Assembly (NCBI RefSeq): GCF_037975245.1
Contig: NC_092572.1
Span: forward strand, 1,959,501 to 2,023,500
Length of the DNA stretch: 64,000 bases
Source: Apostichopus japonicus
Lineage: Eukaryota > Echinodermata > Holothuroidea > Aspidochirotida > Stichopodidae
Direction of reading: 5' to 3'
This document shows, one piece after another, positions 12,057 through 25,390 of the stretch. Positions within the stretch are counted from its first letter, which is position 1; every line of letters starts with the position of its first letter. Position numbers and translations under genes: made by a program. The notes under the pieces were generated by a model. It did not search any database. It worked only from the letters and a program-made list of their open reading frames with translations, and was not told the origin of the DNA.

Positions 12057-15000
12057 GTAAGTATATCCTTGCATGAAGTCTGGTTTCAAACAAATGTTAT
12101 ATAACAAACTGCTGAACTTCTCACCTAATTATTTTGTAGATGAACAAAAACGTGCAGCTAAAGCTTGCAATGAAGTCGATGAGACTCAACCATTTCCGAC
12201 TATCGTATGTAAGGTGATGCCTGAGGATCCTGTCTGCCTTGTTTGTCCAGTTTATCAAGACGTTGACGTGGAGTGGTTTACCGCTGAGACTCGAATTGCG
12301 TACGGAAACTTTTATGTGGGGCAATATAACGAGTTTAACGTAAACATCTGCCATCAGACGAACGCTTCTTTACGTTTTAAAAGTTGTAGAGATGAACTGA
12401 AATATTTTCAATGTCGGCAGGGGAAGAAAATTTTGGGAGAGTTCATTTGTGAACAAGAAGGTGAGTACATTACATTGTTTCTTTAGATGGTATTTGCCAA
12501 TCACATTGCATTGGATAGAGAAGCGACACATATTAGCAAAAGGCACGTATGTACCTAATGTTCGGAGTAAGTTTCAAGTATACAGTTAGCTCGTTGTCTT
12601 TAACATACGATTAAGGCTATATAATTTATTTTTAATGTTTCTATAGACAAACCTAAAAAACAATGTAATTTTTATGTCGTTTGTTAGTAGTTATATAAAG
12701 CAGTGCCTTATGTCACTTATGTAGGGAATGTGTGCTGAAGAGCTCACCGTATACATTTAGCTTAATATTTTTATAAAACTCGTGACAAAAACTTCACCTT
12801 GCAAAGGTACAATACAAACAACTGTGAAAAGCTGTAACATATATGTGTTTCTTTCTACCCGTACTTTGTGCTTTCAGAAATACTAATCATCGAAAGAGAC
12901 AGTGAAACGATATAAGATGATACTCTAACACGTCACGAGGATATAGTCATACGTCTACGATGCTTAGCTCAACGGGTGTTGCCACCGTTAACGATGGAAT
13001 GGTTTGTTGATAGTAAAAGGGTCTATACAGAAAGTTTCTTCCAGTATCGCAGTGAGGAGACTAACTTTTCGATATCACTGGAAATATATACAGGAACTAT
13101 AATAACGTCTATCACATGCGTGGCCTATGGAAATTATATACTAAATATGAGTCGTTCAATATCTGTCGTAGAAGGTGAGGACATTCGATAAAATTTTACT
13201 TTTTTTTCATAAGTATCATTTGTACTTTGACTGTAGACTGCTTGGTGACTCCCCAAAACCTATCCGATACTCTGCAATAATCGGACTTTCAGGTTAATGA
13301 TTTTATAGACTAACGACACTAGTAGTTACCTATTTTCTATGCTTCATTCGTGTGTTTAACACAATAACTAGAAAATTCACATTATGAACTTAGAGCTACT
13401 CGTTTATGCCACGTATATGTATTTAACGTATCCAGTTTACGACGGATATTAGTTTAAATTTAAATATTAATACCGGAAACATCGTCACTACAAAAATATG
13501 AACATGATATCAAAATGTTCAGTGTGGATATTTTTTTTGTCATTTTGTACTTCCTTTGAAGTCAAACAAGGCGATGCATTAGTGATGTATGGAAATAAAT
13601 AATGCATACACTGCAACTGTATTCACTATATACTTTTCATATTATTTCCAATAATTATCCATTTACTTAACTGCATTAAGAGAATCAAATTTTGTTCTGC
13701 TGACCAGCTAATGCATTCTAGGCAACAATAATTCCAGGCAACAATAATTTGAATCACAAAAGCAGAATGCTTCTCACCTTACACCAAAGTAAAAGATAAG
13801 TCTGCAACTGAATATATCGAATTTTCAGGATAGCTGCCAAATCGCAACACAACAACTACCTTAACAATTATAACTCTCGAGCCCGCAGCGATAGCATGTT
13901 ACATGTTGTGTATATGCAATAACAAATACAGAAAATCATATATAATTTTATATAATGCTCTACATGTGATCTTCAAACGTCATTCAATTCAAAATAAAAC
14001 ATTATAACCATGCTCTTTAATACCAAACAAGGTCGTATCATAACTAACAGCCATGTCATTAAAGCATGATAAATGAATATCACATATACTGCAGATAAAT
14101 ATTGCATTGTATTCAACACAATATTTAATTGACAACATGTCCTACACTGTAGCTGTTGGAGACCATATCATTCAGTTTTGTTTTGTGTTGTGTCTAACGG
14201 ACTGATCTAATGGAATGTGTGCTAAAATAGTCCAATCACTGTAATTAGTGACAAGGCTCTAAAGTTAGAATGGACAATTCTCAGAATTAATTGTATTACA
14301 GGAATGCAAAATGTAATGGTGGTAGCATAGTATCAATGTTTTATGCACACAGTCATCCTGTAAGTTATGAATAAAATCATCCTACAGGTTATTCAAGTAC
14401 ATATTGTAATATGTAATGAAAATAGGGTAACACCTACACAACACGAAGGTGGACAGTTTTGTGTGCCAGTGCGCTTACATAGTCTCTATAGTTTTGTGTA
14501 ACTTTGTGGCAAGACTAACGAACGATTGGTATTGAGAACACACCTTAACAGTTATACGAACATATTTGTATGAATTCAATATAGAATAACATACAATGTA
14601 ACCATATTTTTAATTTCATTTTATGTTCTTTTGTCTGGTATTTGCAATAGTATTATACAACATATTTTTTTTGACATAATTCAGATGTTTAGGTGGGCAG
14701 CATATGTCTGTGTAACGATATATTACTTAACAGGATATTGAATGAGGACAATGAACTATAAAAATGAAACGGAACACTGTGCTTGCCTATAGTCACCATC
14801 TAAACATCCCTTATTTTGTATATATAAGATACAAAATAAGTTATAATTTTTTTAAAGGTGTAAAAAGCCATACGAGGAAGTAAACTTAGTAATCTGATTC
14901 TATATAGGTCAAGCACATTATTCTACGAAAGCTTTTGATCCAGTTCTAACTATGAAAAAATAGGTTTTAGTCAAGTGGTTTGATGCAGTTTCGTAAGTTG

Positions 15001-18000
15001 TTTCCCTTAATAAGTAACATGAGGTCAACATTTAATTATTCTCTTGATTTGAGAACAATACGAATAATTTAATCAAACCCGGTAATTGACAAACACGTTC
15101 ATGATGTTTTCATGACTGCAGACATGACAGACGTTAAAACAATAGGGCTCACATTTTCCAGTCTTCGACCGAGCGGGTAAATGTTTCACCCATGGTTATT
15201 TGCACCAAAAACTAACTATTTCTTTCTTTGTCCCACAGACACTCTACATACAACCCAAACTCCGGAAGAGTTACAACCACGGCAATTAGAAAACACGTGG
15301 GTCACAGCGGTTGTTGTATTCGGTTTGATTTCCAGTGGCCTGTTTGTCTGTGTTTATATCACAGTCAGACAATTTAGATGTAGGTAAACGTGTTGTAAAT
15401 ACCTTTGATATTTAAAGTTAATGAAGAGAAATATGAATCATTTGTTTTATATATGCTTACGATGTCAAATGATATCGCACTGTGTCAAATATGATAAAAA
15501 ATTAAACCAAGGCAAAGAAGCACTATCCAGGGGTAGCTATGAGTTATTCGACATGACTCGCGCATTTTTTTGTGTAATTACGGTAGGCATTATCTTTCGT
15601 TCACACTTTAAATAAATAACATCGCCAGATAGCGAAATGAAAGACCATGCATGGTATGTTTAACAAGGGTTTACTGATTGCAATACATTTTCGATCGGTA
15701 CATTATAATAATCAGCTTCGCCTCTTAACGACTAATCATGTCACAATGCACTTGTATAGAGATGCTTCACGCAAGGAGGTTTTACAATTTGATTTCAAAT
15801 TAAGCAAATTATATAAAATAAGTATCCAATATACATCTCATGATATAGCTCTACGATTGGGTAGTAATTATGTTACCAACAAAGTAATAGTAATCAGAAT
15901 TTTTTGTTTTGTTACGTACTCTCATTTTGGAGGGATTTCATTACTTCTCTGTCCATGTACATTTCCAGTAACAAGAAACAGGCAAGGGTGAGTATTATTT
16001 TTTTTAAAAATCCAATTGTTCATCCCCCCAATTACTATTGTAGTTCGCACTTGGACGTCTGTATTAAATGTTGTTAGTTTGTTAGCTTTGGAACTTAGTC
16101 AAATGACCATCAACGTTGATAATGCTAAGCACTAGTTATACTCTGCTTTTAATTAAATATTTTCTGTTTGGTTTAGAAATATCAACTCAAGTAACCAAAT
16201 GAACGTACTCGATAAAGACGTCTTAGACACCGAACAATCAAGTAAGATATATTTTCATGTCCTGTCAGTTTCTGAATTCGATTTACGTATTAATGGATTA
16301 TAATACTATGATGAACGTTGATTTGATTTTAAGCACGATTTCATATGCAACAAAATAAGAAACAGATTGGGATTATCGAATAACATGCATTTGTTAAACT
16401 TCACATGTGGCTGCACTCTCTTTCAAATTCAACAATTCTAACAATAAATAATGGTGCACTTCAAAGTAAAAAAAAAAAAATGCTTTAATTTGTAAATTGT
16501 TAACAACTTGATGGTTTATTCTGGATGTCTAATGTGTATTTACTTATTTTTTCATAATCAAGTATCAAATACTTTATCACCATGAAAACAATTGAAATAG
16601 ATATAAACTAGAAACTAAAGCAGTTGTATAAGATAAAACATCGACTTTATTATTTTTCAGTTAAACGAAAGAAGACATTGACAGAAGGGAGGTAAGCAAT
16701 GTTCTTAATGTTCTTTACAACTGTATAACGGAACTGCCAAGCTTTAAACTAATCGACATACTGAATGTTAAACTTTATTCTAGTTAAGATAATTACAGAT
16801 AATTGGCATTGATATTATGACAAGTAATGACATGGGTTATTGTGATACGAGGAAGTATTCATGTAAGTTCACGGTTATCGTCACTGATTTTTGTAGTAGG
16901 AAAGAATTACCAAAGATACCTGTTGACGAGGAAAACTCACAAAACTCCCACAATTCTGGAGGAAGTGAACCTAGTAAGTTAATTCAAAATATCGATAAGT
17001 AATTTAAATAAATCAATTAAAATGTAAAAACAGATTCATATTATTTATTACACATCGCAAGCACTAAACAAGAGATGCAGGTAACATTTGCCAACGAGAG
17101 TGTAGTCCGTATATCTATAGAAGGAAATTGATACAACTGTTCGATACTTATGTCATTGTGTTATACAGTCCACCAAGAGTAAATTGTTACTGAGGGTAAT
17201 ATGAAGCCACTGTGTATTAATAAATACTGAGTAATTAAAAGATACACTCTCAAATAGGTTATTTGTAGTACTATTTCGTGAGTAATTTGCATGTTTATCA
17301 CTTTAAGATATTTTTGTTCTCTTTTGCAGATTATTATTCTACAGCTGATGTAATTTCAGGAAAAGATTCCCGGATTTTGAATGAGAATGATATTTCCATC
17401 ATTATGAATATCAAGATAGGAAAAATCTACAAAAGATGGATGGGATCTATTCATCTTGCTAATGAGACCAATAAGTGTGTTGTAGTAACAACTCTAACAG
17501 GCTAGTAACATTATGTTATACAATTATTGTACTTATTTAGTTTCAGGGCCAAGGTCAGATATTATATAATACAACGTCTGTATCGATTTTTGTGTGCAAC
17601 AACGGTAAATTGTTGGCAATGTGCCCCTTTAAAATATCAGTTAAAGATGAGAGGGGAATAAATGACATTGTATACCAGTCCTAACTATATATTGATTCGT
17701 GACTGTTTATGGTTCTGTTTCTAGAAACACTTTTTAGAAAGAAAGAAATTCATTGGGAGGGTTTCATCAGAAAATGTCTCGAATTACCAGTATCGAACCA
17801 TCTAGCGAAGATCGAGGCTATATCTATACAAAGCAGTGAGTTGTTATTGTCCATATTTTATTAATCAAGTTATATATAGTATATTGTTAATCTATGTTAG
17901 TGGGATATAAACAAAGCGAAATAAAGTCTATACCCCAATATTTGTTCCGTTTTTAAAACTCCAAGTGTGACTATGTCCGCCAAGTGGAATAAAAAGAAAA

Positions 18001-21000
18001 TGCAAATACCAATGATCTGATATGATCTTCTGGTCATAATATATATGTGAACAAGAAGCTTTATATGCAGGACATTCAACATATGTTTACGTATTTTACT
18101 ATAAACACGTTTTCTTTAACGTACTTTCTTCTATTTTGTCTCTTGTATTGTTTAAGATAAACTGTTTCTTATCAGTGAACACCTCGTTTGTGAAAGTATG
18201 CACAAAGTCTTATCACGTGACACTAAAGATGAAAAGGACTTATACTGCTGTAGCTCATTATCAGTTCCTGACGTCATCAAACATATATCAGGAATTTTGG
18301 AAGGAATGGACATTATAAATACGTTCGGGGTAAGTAATAATAAAACCTTTGCATTCAATATGTAGCAACCTAACAACGTATTTTCATATAGCTGTCTGAT
18401 TATTGAGTATTATCGGCATCGTCAATGTTTATTAAAACCTATCTTTCTGTATAAAAGATCATTTCTAAGTGAACAACGTGTTACAATTTTGTCTCAAATT
18501 ACCCGTTTGTGCTTCTCCACACATGAATCTAACTTATTGTTTTTTCTTCTTCGTTTAGTTCCTTCACCCTGGCATAACAACGGAAAAGGTTTTGCTAACA
18601 AAAGGAGGGCAGGTCAAATTATTTGACTTCTGTCTGGCTCGCGATGCACCGAAAATAGCTGCTCTCAAGAAAGAAAAGGTAAAATGTACAATGTAATTAT
18701 ATATTAAATACAAGATTATGATAACATAATGTGTTTAACGGACAAAAAGATTATATCATCCAGTCAAAGCACAGTCAGCGTTATATCCTGGTGTAAGACA
18801 CATCCGTACCCTTGAAAACTGTAAGCAAAAATGGCCTGAGGTTTTTCTTTGGAATAGTGCTACACGTTTAGGCTTGTGCGTTCAAACTTTATATCGATTT
18901 CTCAATGTTAAAACATTTTACAATTATCTGTGTCATATTAACTTATTATTGGTATAACGAGGTCTATGATGTACATATATAACAAAGAACAACATAAACA
19001 CATTAATTTAGCCTTCAGCGGGATTGCTTTTTATTTCAAAGTGCCTCGATTAAATATTGAATAATAGTTTGCAATAATATGCATGACTTGTTTGCGTCTT
19101 TGTACTTAATGAAGTCAGAGCAACTTCTTCTTTATTACGCCTTACCATAATTTGATAAAGTTATCCACACACTCACTTTAACAATGTCACAATGTAATAA
19201 TTAGTTTTAGAAAATAAAATGTCGCCCATTGCAGCAGCATTGTTTATCTTGCAGCTAATTTAATTGTGGTTTCATACAACATTTTTTTTCATATTTATTT
19301 TTTACATAAGATTCGTTCCGTGACTTTGAATCAATTCCCACCTGAAATGTTGATGTTAAATCAATATACGGAATCCAGTGACGTGTGGTCTACAGCAGTA
19401 GTAATATGGGAGATTATGAAAGCTGGTAAATCAAACTAAATTCTTATCAAAACTTAGGCAGTTGCATAAAGAGAAAGTATTGACACTTATTCAATGTTGT
19501 AGCATTAAATTAAACTGAATATACCCATGTCACATTTACAACAAAAGGTATCCGGTGATGTTCTTTACTGTAAATATACATGTGAATATAAAGACACCTT
19601 GCGATTTTTCACATGGGATACCGGGGATACCGTCGACTTGATACCGATTGTAATTTTTGTATAATTACAATTTTCCTTCACGGACGACTTAAAATAATGT
19701 ATTCATCTTGGAATCAAATAATTAAGGACAATTTCTTGGTACTTGTTGAACCTCAAGCATTATGCAGTGTGTAGAAGCAATGTAGTGTTTTCGATTAATA
19801 GGGAGAATAATAGGGAGAGAAGTTATGACAAGTTAATCAGGAACAGAAAAGACGGATTATTGAGGTACTCATTAAGAAATATTTCCGTATTAGTTGTCTG
19901 TTTGAGATTACCTCTTAACTAATTAATCACATTATCAAGTATACCATACCAGTAGTTTGACTTTAACCGCAGCTCATTAGGTTTACTGATATTATCAAAA
20001 CGTGTATATAAAATGTAAATTATAACATAGCTAGAGTATATCTAGTCCGCTGCCCGCTCCACATTTGATTTAGGAGGCATGGTTACTCTGGTGTTTGCTC
20101 AGTCTTCAGTATCAATGATTCTAAAAAACTACTTTTGTTAGGAATCCCACCATTTCCGGTTGACCGGGAAGTTAGATTTGACGAGGACATAATCAAACCA
20201 TCAGTACCCTGGCCCGAGAAGTACTTACAGTTAAGGTTAGAAAGCATTATACCTCTTCCATAATCTAGTTTATTGCCAATATGACACTTTTAATATGTTA
20301 TTATAACACAACAATATAGTAACCGCATAGTGTAAAACCGTTATACACCGTGTTCGAGTTTTGTATCTGGATGTAGAACTGGGAACATTTGGAAAAAGGA
20401 TTATGGAACATAGGAAGAAGTTACTCAGTTATGTTCTTACATTTTGGTTTTACTAAGTGTATTATGCAATGCAGACAACATAGTACTTTAAGGAACACTG
20501 ACTTTCTCCCATACAAAAAGATAAGTAAATGTTTTCATTGTCGATTATGATACAGATATGTAGTCCTTTTTTCAGTTGTGTTTTTCAGTTGTCGTTTTAC
20601 TTAACCGATTGATAGCGCAAAACATTTAATAATGCCTTAATTCGTTTCAAGCATATGTAGTTTACAATGTATTAAGATCTACAAAGTAGATTCACATCTC
20701 GTTCATTCAATTTTTGTCGTCTATTTCTCAATTATTTACAGAGATAAAATCTTGTTCGATTGTTGGAATTATAACTGTTCTCTTCGACCTTCCATTCATC
20801 AATTGAGAGCAACATTCGTAGCTGTAAGTAACTCATTACTCATCTTTGGAACAAAATTTATAAATCATTCCATAACATGATGAGAAATAACAACAGTATG
20901 CGATACCGTCACACTTTGCTGAGTGGAGTGCTTTGCTCTTTGGAATATTTCAACTCAGCCTTTTTTGGTGCAAAAACGCAAAATGGACAAAGAAGGCACT

Positions 21001-21203
21001 TTAACTAATAATTACTTAAAACTTAATGTTAATTGATTTTATATCCTACAGTACGTACTGATATTATCCCTCAACAGATATTTGAGAAATTAATCACGGA
21101 CAGTTTTTATGAGATACCGATACCTACGACGTATTTACCTATGAGAGCCCCTGATACCGCTCAACCTACTTATCCAGATCCAATCTACCATTCTGGAATG
21201 TAA
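11999..21203 (+). CDS. Ig-domain transmembrane receptor with a tyrosine-kinase-like pseudokinase domain
   Basis: I place 15 coding exons with matching phases: 11999-12056, 12140-12460, 12878-13174, 15239-15383, 16177-16241, 16661-16691, 16897-16973, 17330-17500, 17725-17835, 18157-18329, 18559-18678, 19311-19425, 20142-20235, 20742-20823 and 21078-21203 (662 codons with stop). Order: signal peptide, two Ig-like domains, membrane segment near residues 250-272, juxtamembrane linker, kinase-like domain and a Tyr-rich tail. The kinase fold is clear (PPEML, SSDVWSTAVVIWEIM, PWPEKYL), but the catalytic residues are gone: VVVTTL where VAVKTL is usual, HPGITTEKVLL where HRDLAARNVLL is usual, and DFC for DFG. 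I expect a membrane signalling or scaffold protein without ordinary kinase activity. Oddities: an in-frame TAA at 12913-12915 and a GC donor at 17501. It could be a recent pseudogene, but all other exons are open and in phase. Confidence 0.8.
12140..12460 (+). CDS. Exon 2: first Ig-like domain
   Basis: A phase 1-1 exon of about 107 codons. It has paired cysteines (one near VCLVCP, one near YFQC), a tryptophan in VEWF and an N-glycosylation site (NAS). It is Cys-rich compared with a standard Ig domain, so extra disulphides are likely. Its donor is gtgagt. Confidence 0.65.
12878..13174 (+). CDS. Exon 3: second Ig-like domain, with an in-frame TAA near its start
   Basis: The exon starts after ctttcag and ends at gtgagg, both phase 1. 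The Ig core is intact: RLRCLA, MEWFVD and ITSITCVAYG give Cys-Trp-Cys spacing, and NFS and NMS are glycosylation sites. Codon 13 of the exon reads TAA (12913-12915). An AG at 12915-12916 would let the exon begin at 12917 in the same phase and skip the stop, but its pyrimidine tract is poor and the first Ig strand would be lost. Confidence 0.6.
15239..15383 (+). CDS. Exon 4: stalk and transmembrane segment
   Basis: After a short Thr/Gln/Pro-rich stalk comes a hydrophobic stretch (TAVVVFGLISSGLFVCVYI) followed by basic residues (RQFRCR), the expected pattern for a single-pass type I protein. It leaves in phase 2 and fits the next exon at 16177. Confidence 0.75.
17330..21203 (+). CDS. Exons 8-15: pseudokinase domain and Tyr-rich tail
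   Basis: Exon 8 carries the N-lobe start, with a degenerate glycine loop (IKIGKIYKRWMGSI) and VVVTTL in the beta-3 strand. Exons 9-10 give the rest of the N-lobe. Exons 10-11 hold the catalytic-loop equivalent HPGITTEKVLL, and exon 11 the metal-loop equivalent FDFCLAR. Exon 12 has PPEML and DVWST; exons 13-14 have PWPEKYL and a Trp/Arg helix typical of the C-lobe end. The tail (exon 15) contains YEIP and YLPM. YxxM is a known p85/PI3K SH2-binding motif, and whether it is used here is inference. The partial copy at 32540-35276 keeps YEIP and YLPM. Confidence 0.75.
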
Positions 21204-24200
21204 ACTGGGTGTTGCAGGAATCTGAAATTGGATGTCATTGCTGGACGGTACGGTATCTGGGGATCCCCAGATGCTGCGGGAGTTACCTACAAGAATATTA
21301 TAGTTACTCCATATTATCATATTCGAACACCGTTGTTAACCCTTCAAGTAAGATCCAGCTGGCTGAGTTCATAATTGAACAAATCGTTTTGAATTTCGAT
21401 AGATTTTTTACCATACAGATACACATTACGAAAGAATGGTAACCTTTTATGAATTTATGTATTTTGCAACAGCCGAGTTAGTGATGTCCATATGCCATAG
21501 CTAAATACATGTATTTTTGTTTCAATTAAAAATAGTCGGTGTAAATTTGCCGGGGCGGACACATTTTCTGTTTAATAATGTCGAAGGGGGCCGGGGGGGG
21601 GGGGTTGCGGGAACTGTTGCACCGTACGTAACTTCCTCCCATATGCAGAAGTGGCCCTTACAGAAAGCTGATGAGGTAATAAAGATATACGAGGTGACTC
21701 ACCAAATGTCATTTCCGAAGTTTGTTGCGTTTATTTTACAATCTATGATTTCCTATAAATGTAATCAAGAAAATGTTGTATCTTTTAAAATTTCATTGCG
21801 TGATTAGTAAACCGCAAAAGTGTGGTCGGAGATGAGAAGTCAGCTTGTAGAAAAGGAATGTTATATTCTGTTACACATCACCTTTAACTTCAGATAAGTA
21901 CTAGCACAATGCTTTTCTATAACTCTATCGAAGACAAACATTAAATAAAAAACTGGATTTGCGACTATTCCATACACGTTAAATCACGTGTCTGGTAAAC
22001 GTTGAAAATCTCCATTATCCACAGGTAAGTTCATATTTATCATAGCAAATATTATGTTTTTTCCATAGAGTAGACTTACGAAGAAACAAATCGGAGCCAG
22101 ATAAAAAATATAAAAAAAAAAACTTGAAAAGCCACTATTTTGGCATATGCATCTAGTCTTCTTACATTTGATCATTTATTTTTCATGCGAGACAGAATAG
22201 AACTAAGCTACATGTGCATGATGCACGGTGTACCATTATATGATCCTTTGCAACAAAATATCTAACCGCAATTATGATATTTACTGTAAAATTAATAAAT
22301 CGAAATTTATCCTACGCCAAACGTATCCTAATGGAGTCACAGAGCGGTCATTCAGTTAGTATGTGGATTTACTTTTCTCACGTGAGGGAAGGGTCGACGG
22401 TTGTAGCAAAACTTGGAAAGAGTAGGATTTTTGACGATACTATTTGGTTTTTGAAAGAAAAAACATGTATTTCACATTGTTTTACATAATTTACCGTTGT
22501 ATAAGCCTCCATGATGTAAACAGCACGAACAACATAATATGACATGTGAAATATGTAAACGACTTATAAGGATTACGAATTTGATTTAACATGAAACTTC
22601 ACATGCAAAGCGTTCATACACTGAAGCTATTACAGGACAATATGTCATTCCCAAAAAAGATCCGTGATCAAAAGCGACCTTCCAAAACATCATCATGGGA
22701 AAAGCTGCCACAATAACCATGAAATAATCAAAAAGTGTATTCTATGTTTATTTGCGTTTATTCTATTTTCATACGAAATTAACGTTATTTGATTACTCCA
22801 AATATTAATGTGATGTTCGCTTCTGTCAACCAATGATATTATATTTTTAAGATACTGAAGAAGTTACCTGTTCAGAGACTACCGCATCATAACATCGAAA
22901 CGACTACACACCAATAAGTATCAATTTTACTCATTACGTTTGCTGTTGTCCTCGAATATGAAATTAAACGAAAACTTGAAAAATAGAAATAATATTAACG
23001 AATAAGTTTGTGACGTCATATGGAAACTGCAAATGTAACTTACAACATAACAAATACGGTACAAAAACTAAGTGCTCTCAAACTCTCAAACTAAGGCAAT
23101 CAATGGCGGTGAGAATATTCTTCATACACAATATGCACTAAAGATAACATGTAAGTAAAATATCGACAAGACATTTTCGCCGTGATCTTCAGACAATACC
23201 GGGCATGAAAAAAAACAAGACATGCTTTAGTGGCATGCTGGTTTCAGAACCCTAACCATTTTTTGTTGTCATGAGAACAAAACAAAACCTTAGTAGCATT
23301 ACGTTGTATATGCATAGGCGAGGAGTATGAGAGGCTTGTTAGGTGAAGGTATGCCTTGGCCGCAATGGCCGCTCCTAAATTATACAGAGATAAAGATTCA
23401 CAGGAATCTTTAAAAGATCAAAAGGACGTGTGGATAACAGAAAACGAAATTCGTCACAGCAGGATAGGGTAAGTATGCAGATAATTACATTTGTATTGAA
23501 CGACCAAAATAAGACTCACAAAGGATGTAACTATAGACACACAAAAAATACGTGCACTAAAATAAGAAACATGCCAAAAATAAACCTATTTTCGTATTCT
23601 CTATGGTCTAATACACTTGACACACTCAGTTATTCACAACACATCACGACATGAAGTCTACATATATCACTGCGATCCTTTCAATTATTCATTTATATTT
23701 AGAAAATGAAAAAAAGAAGGATACTCCCTCATATTGACATTTCATAATCCTCAACATATCTAATGAGCCAATTGAATAGAATATTTTACATTCAGTACTA
23801 CCGCATACATATGATGTATAGTGACTAAACATGTTTTCATCATCAAAGGTCACTGCACTTTCTGTAATCATAGCAGTTAATTTATACTGCTCATACAACT
23901 TAGTAGAATATACGTGATCATGGTAACATAATTCTCCACCAAATTAAGTTATTTATTGTATAAGGTTAGGTATGAAAAATTCTAACATAATAATAAAGAA
24001 AGTGATTATATGTTCATCAAAATGATATAGTGCTAAATGCACAATCTTAGTGTATGCTATCAAAATGCCGCTTAATGAAGATATGTCAGATAGGTTCTGG
24101 CTTAGTCTTACAATTGATTTATGGATTTAATCATCGACAGTTCATAACCACTAACATTGAACATATTGAATAATTAATATCATGATCCTCGTTAAACTCG

Positions 24201-24224
24201 GATCTGGTATAATTTTACACTTAC
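21204..24224. other. No supported gene
   Basis: This is the space between the pseudokinase stop and the weakest candidate 3' exon of the minus-strand receptor. Further 3' exons of that receptor may lie here, but none can be placed with matching phase. A G-run lies near 21590-21603. Confidence 0.4.
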
Positions 24225-24299
24225 GTACTCATTCCTTGGGTACAATCATCCGATGTACATATCGGATGCATTGAAAGATGTACCTCAATTGTTTTATTC
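24225..24299 (-). CDS. Tentative further 3' exon of the NACHT receptor
   Basis: On the minus strand a 75-nt open segment is bounded by gtgtag and by gtaagt. It enters and leaves in phase 2, exactly as the preceding exon (25554-25391) requires. Its product includes KTIEVHLSMHP, compatible with a degenerate leucine-rich repeat. Support is only splice signals, phase and a weak LRR look. Confidence 0.3.
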
Positions 24300-25390
24300 C
24301 TACACAGTCGAAAGTTGTGTTTACTTGTATTAAGATTTAATTGGTGAAGGATTCATCAAACAGATGTGTATCCAACCGGTTTGGTTAGCATAACTTCAGT
24401 GAAACAAGAGGCTATTTTCTTAACAAATTTTTCACTGTTTGACACTGCATCTTAAATGTGATTTATATGATTTGTTGTTTTTGTTTTGGTCTCGTGACCT
24501 TTACGAAACAAATATGCTGCGTGTCGCTCTTTTCCATGTTTAATTATGTTGTTTCTCTTGTAGGTGCTATACTTCACTTGTCGCTGTTGTCATTTTATTA
24601 TTCCACTCTCCATCTTCGGATAATCGTTCGAAAGTATTACTTTCATTTGTGCGTAACACTGCCAAGTAAAATAAAACATTCATTATTAAAATAGCTGATA
24701 TTACATATGATATAGCACATTATTTCATGCAAAAAACTGAATTCAATCTTTTAAAAAACAACTGAAGATTTTCAATTATAATACCTGTTTTGTACTGCTT
24801 TTATTATTTCATTATAAATATGAAGTGGTCATCGATAATCACTTTGTTTCCAAAGATTATACAGAGACTTAATTGTTAACGGAAGCAAAAACATTTAATT
24901 GGTGTTGCCCACAATTGACAAGGTGCATTATGAAATTGTTTTAATATTTTAATAACGAAGGATAACATGCTAATTAGGTTCCTCCACATCGTTTAACTTT
25001 TTTCTTAAGGTGCTTAAAATGTATAAACTCGATATTACCTTCTAAATTACCAATATTCTGTAGTTCGTCTTTAGAAAAATTTTCTGGAACTTTGCTGTTA
25101 TGAAACCTTTTAGAAAGAAAAGGTAAACAGTTCTATGAATTTATACAGGCCGACTTTCTAACTTATGTATCGCATTTGGTACTCTTTATACTTCATAAAA
25201 ATGTAGTTTTGGATGACTTCAGAAAGGGCATCAACATATATCAATATAGATGTTTATGATTGTTTAAGGGGTGAAAAACAATTAACACCTAGAAATGTCT
25301 CATGGGTACTAACGCTACACAACACTGTAGAGAAAAGCGAAGTGTCCAAAACACATGTGGAGAAAGCAGATAGGATTAAAATCTACTTAC

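Noticed and set aside
15969-15987. 19-nt microexon between exons 4 and 5 of the pseudokinase gene
   Set aside because: It has AG and GT borders, but including it puts the next exon out of phase; joining exon 4 directly to 16177 keeps the frame.
18157-18180. Apparent frameshift before kinase exon 10
   Set aside because: It appears only if the acceptor at 18175 is used; the acceptor at 18156 restores phase and adds the expected N-lobe strand (KLFLISEHLVCE).
23689-23861. Possible last exon of the NACHT receptor (minus)
   Set aside because: Open and faintly LRR-like, but its acceptor at 23862 gives the wrong phase for the preceding exons.
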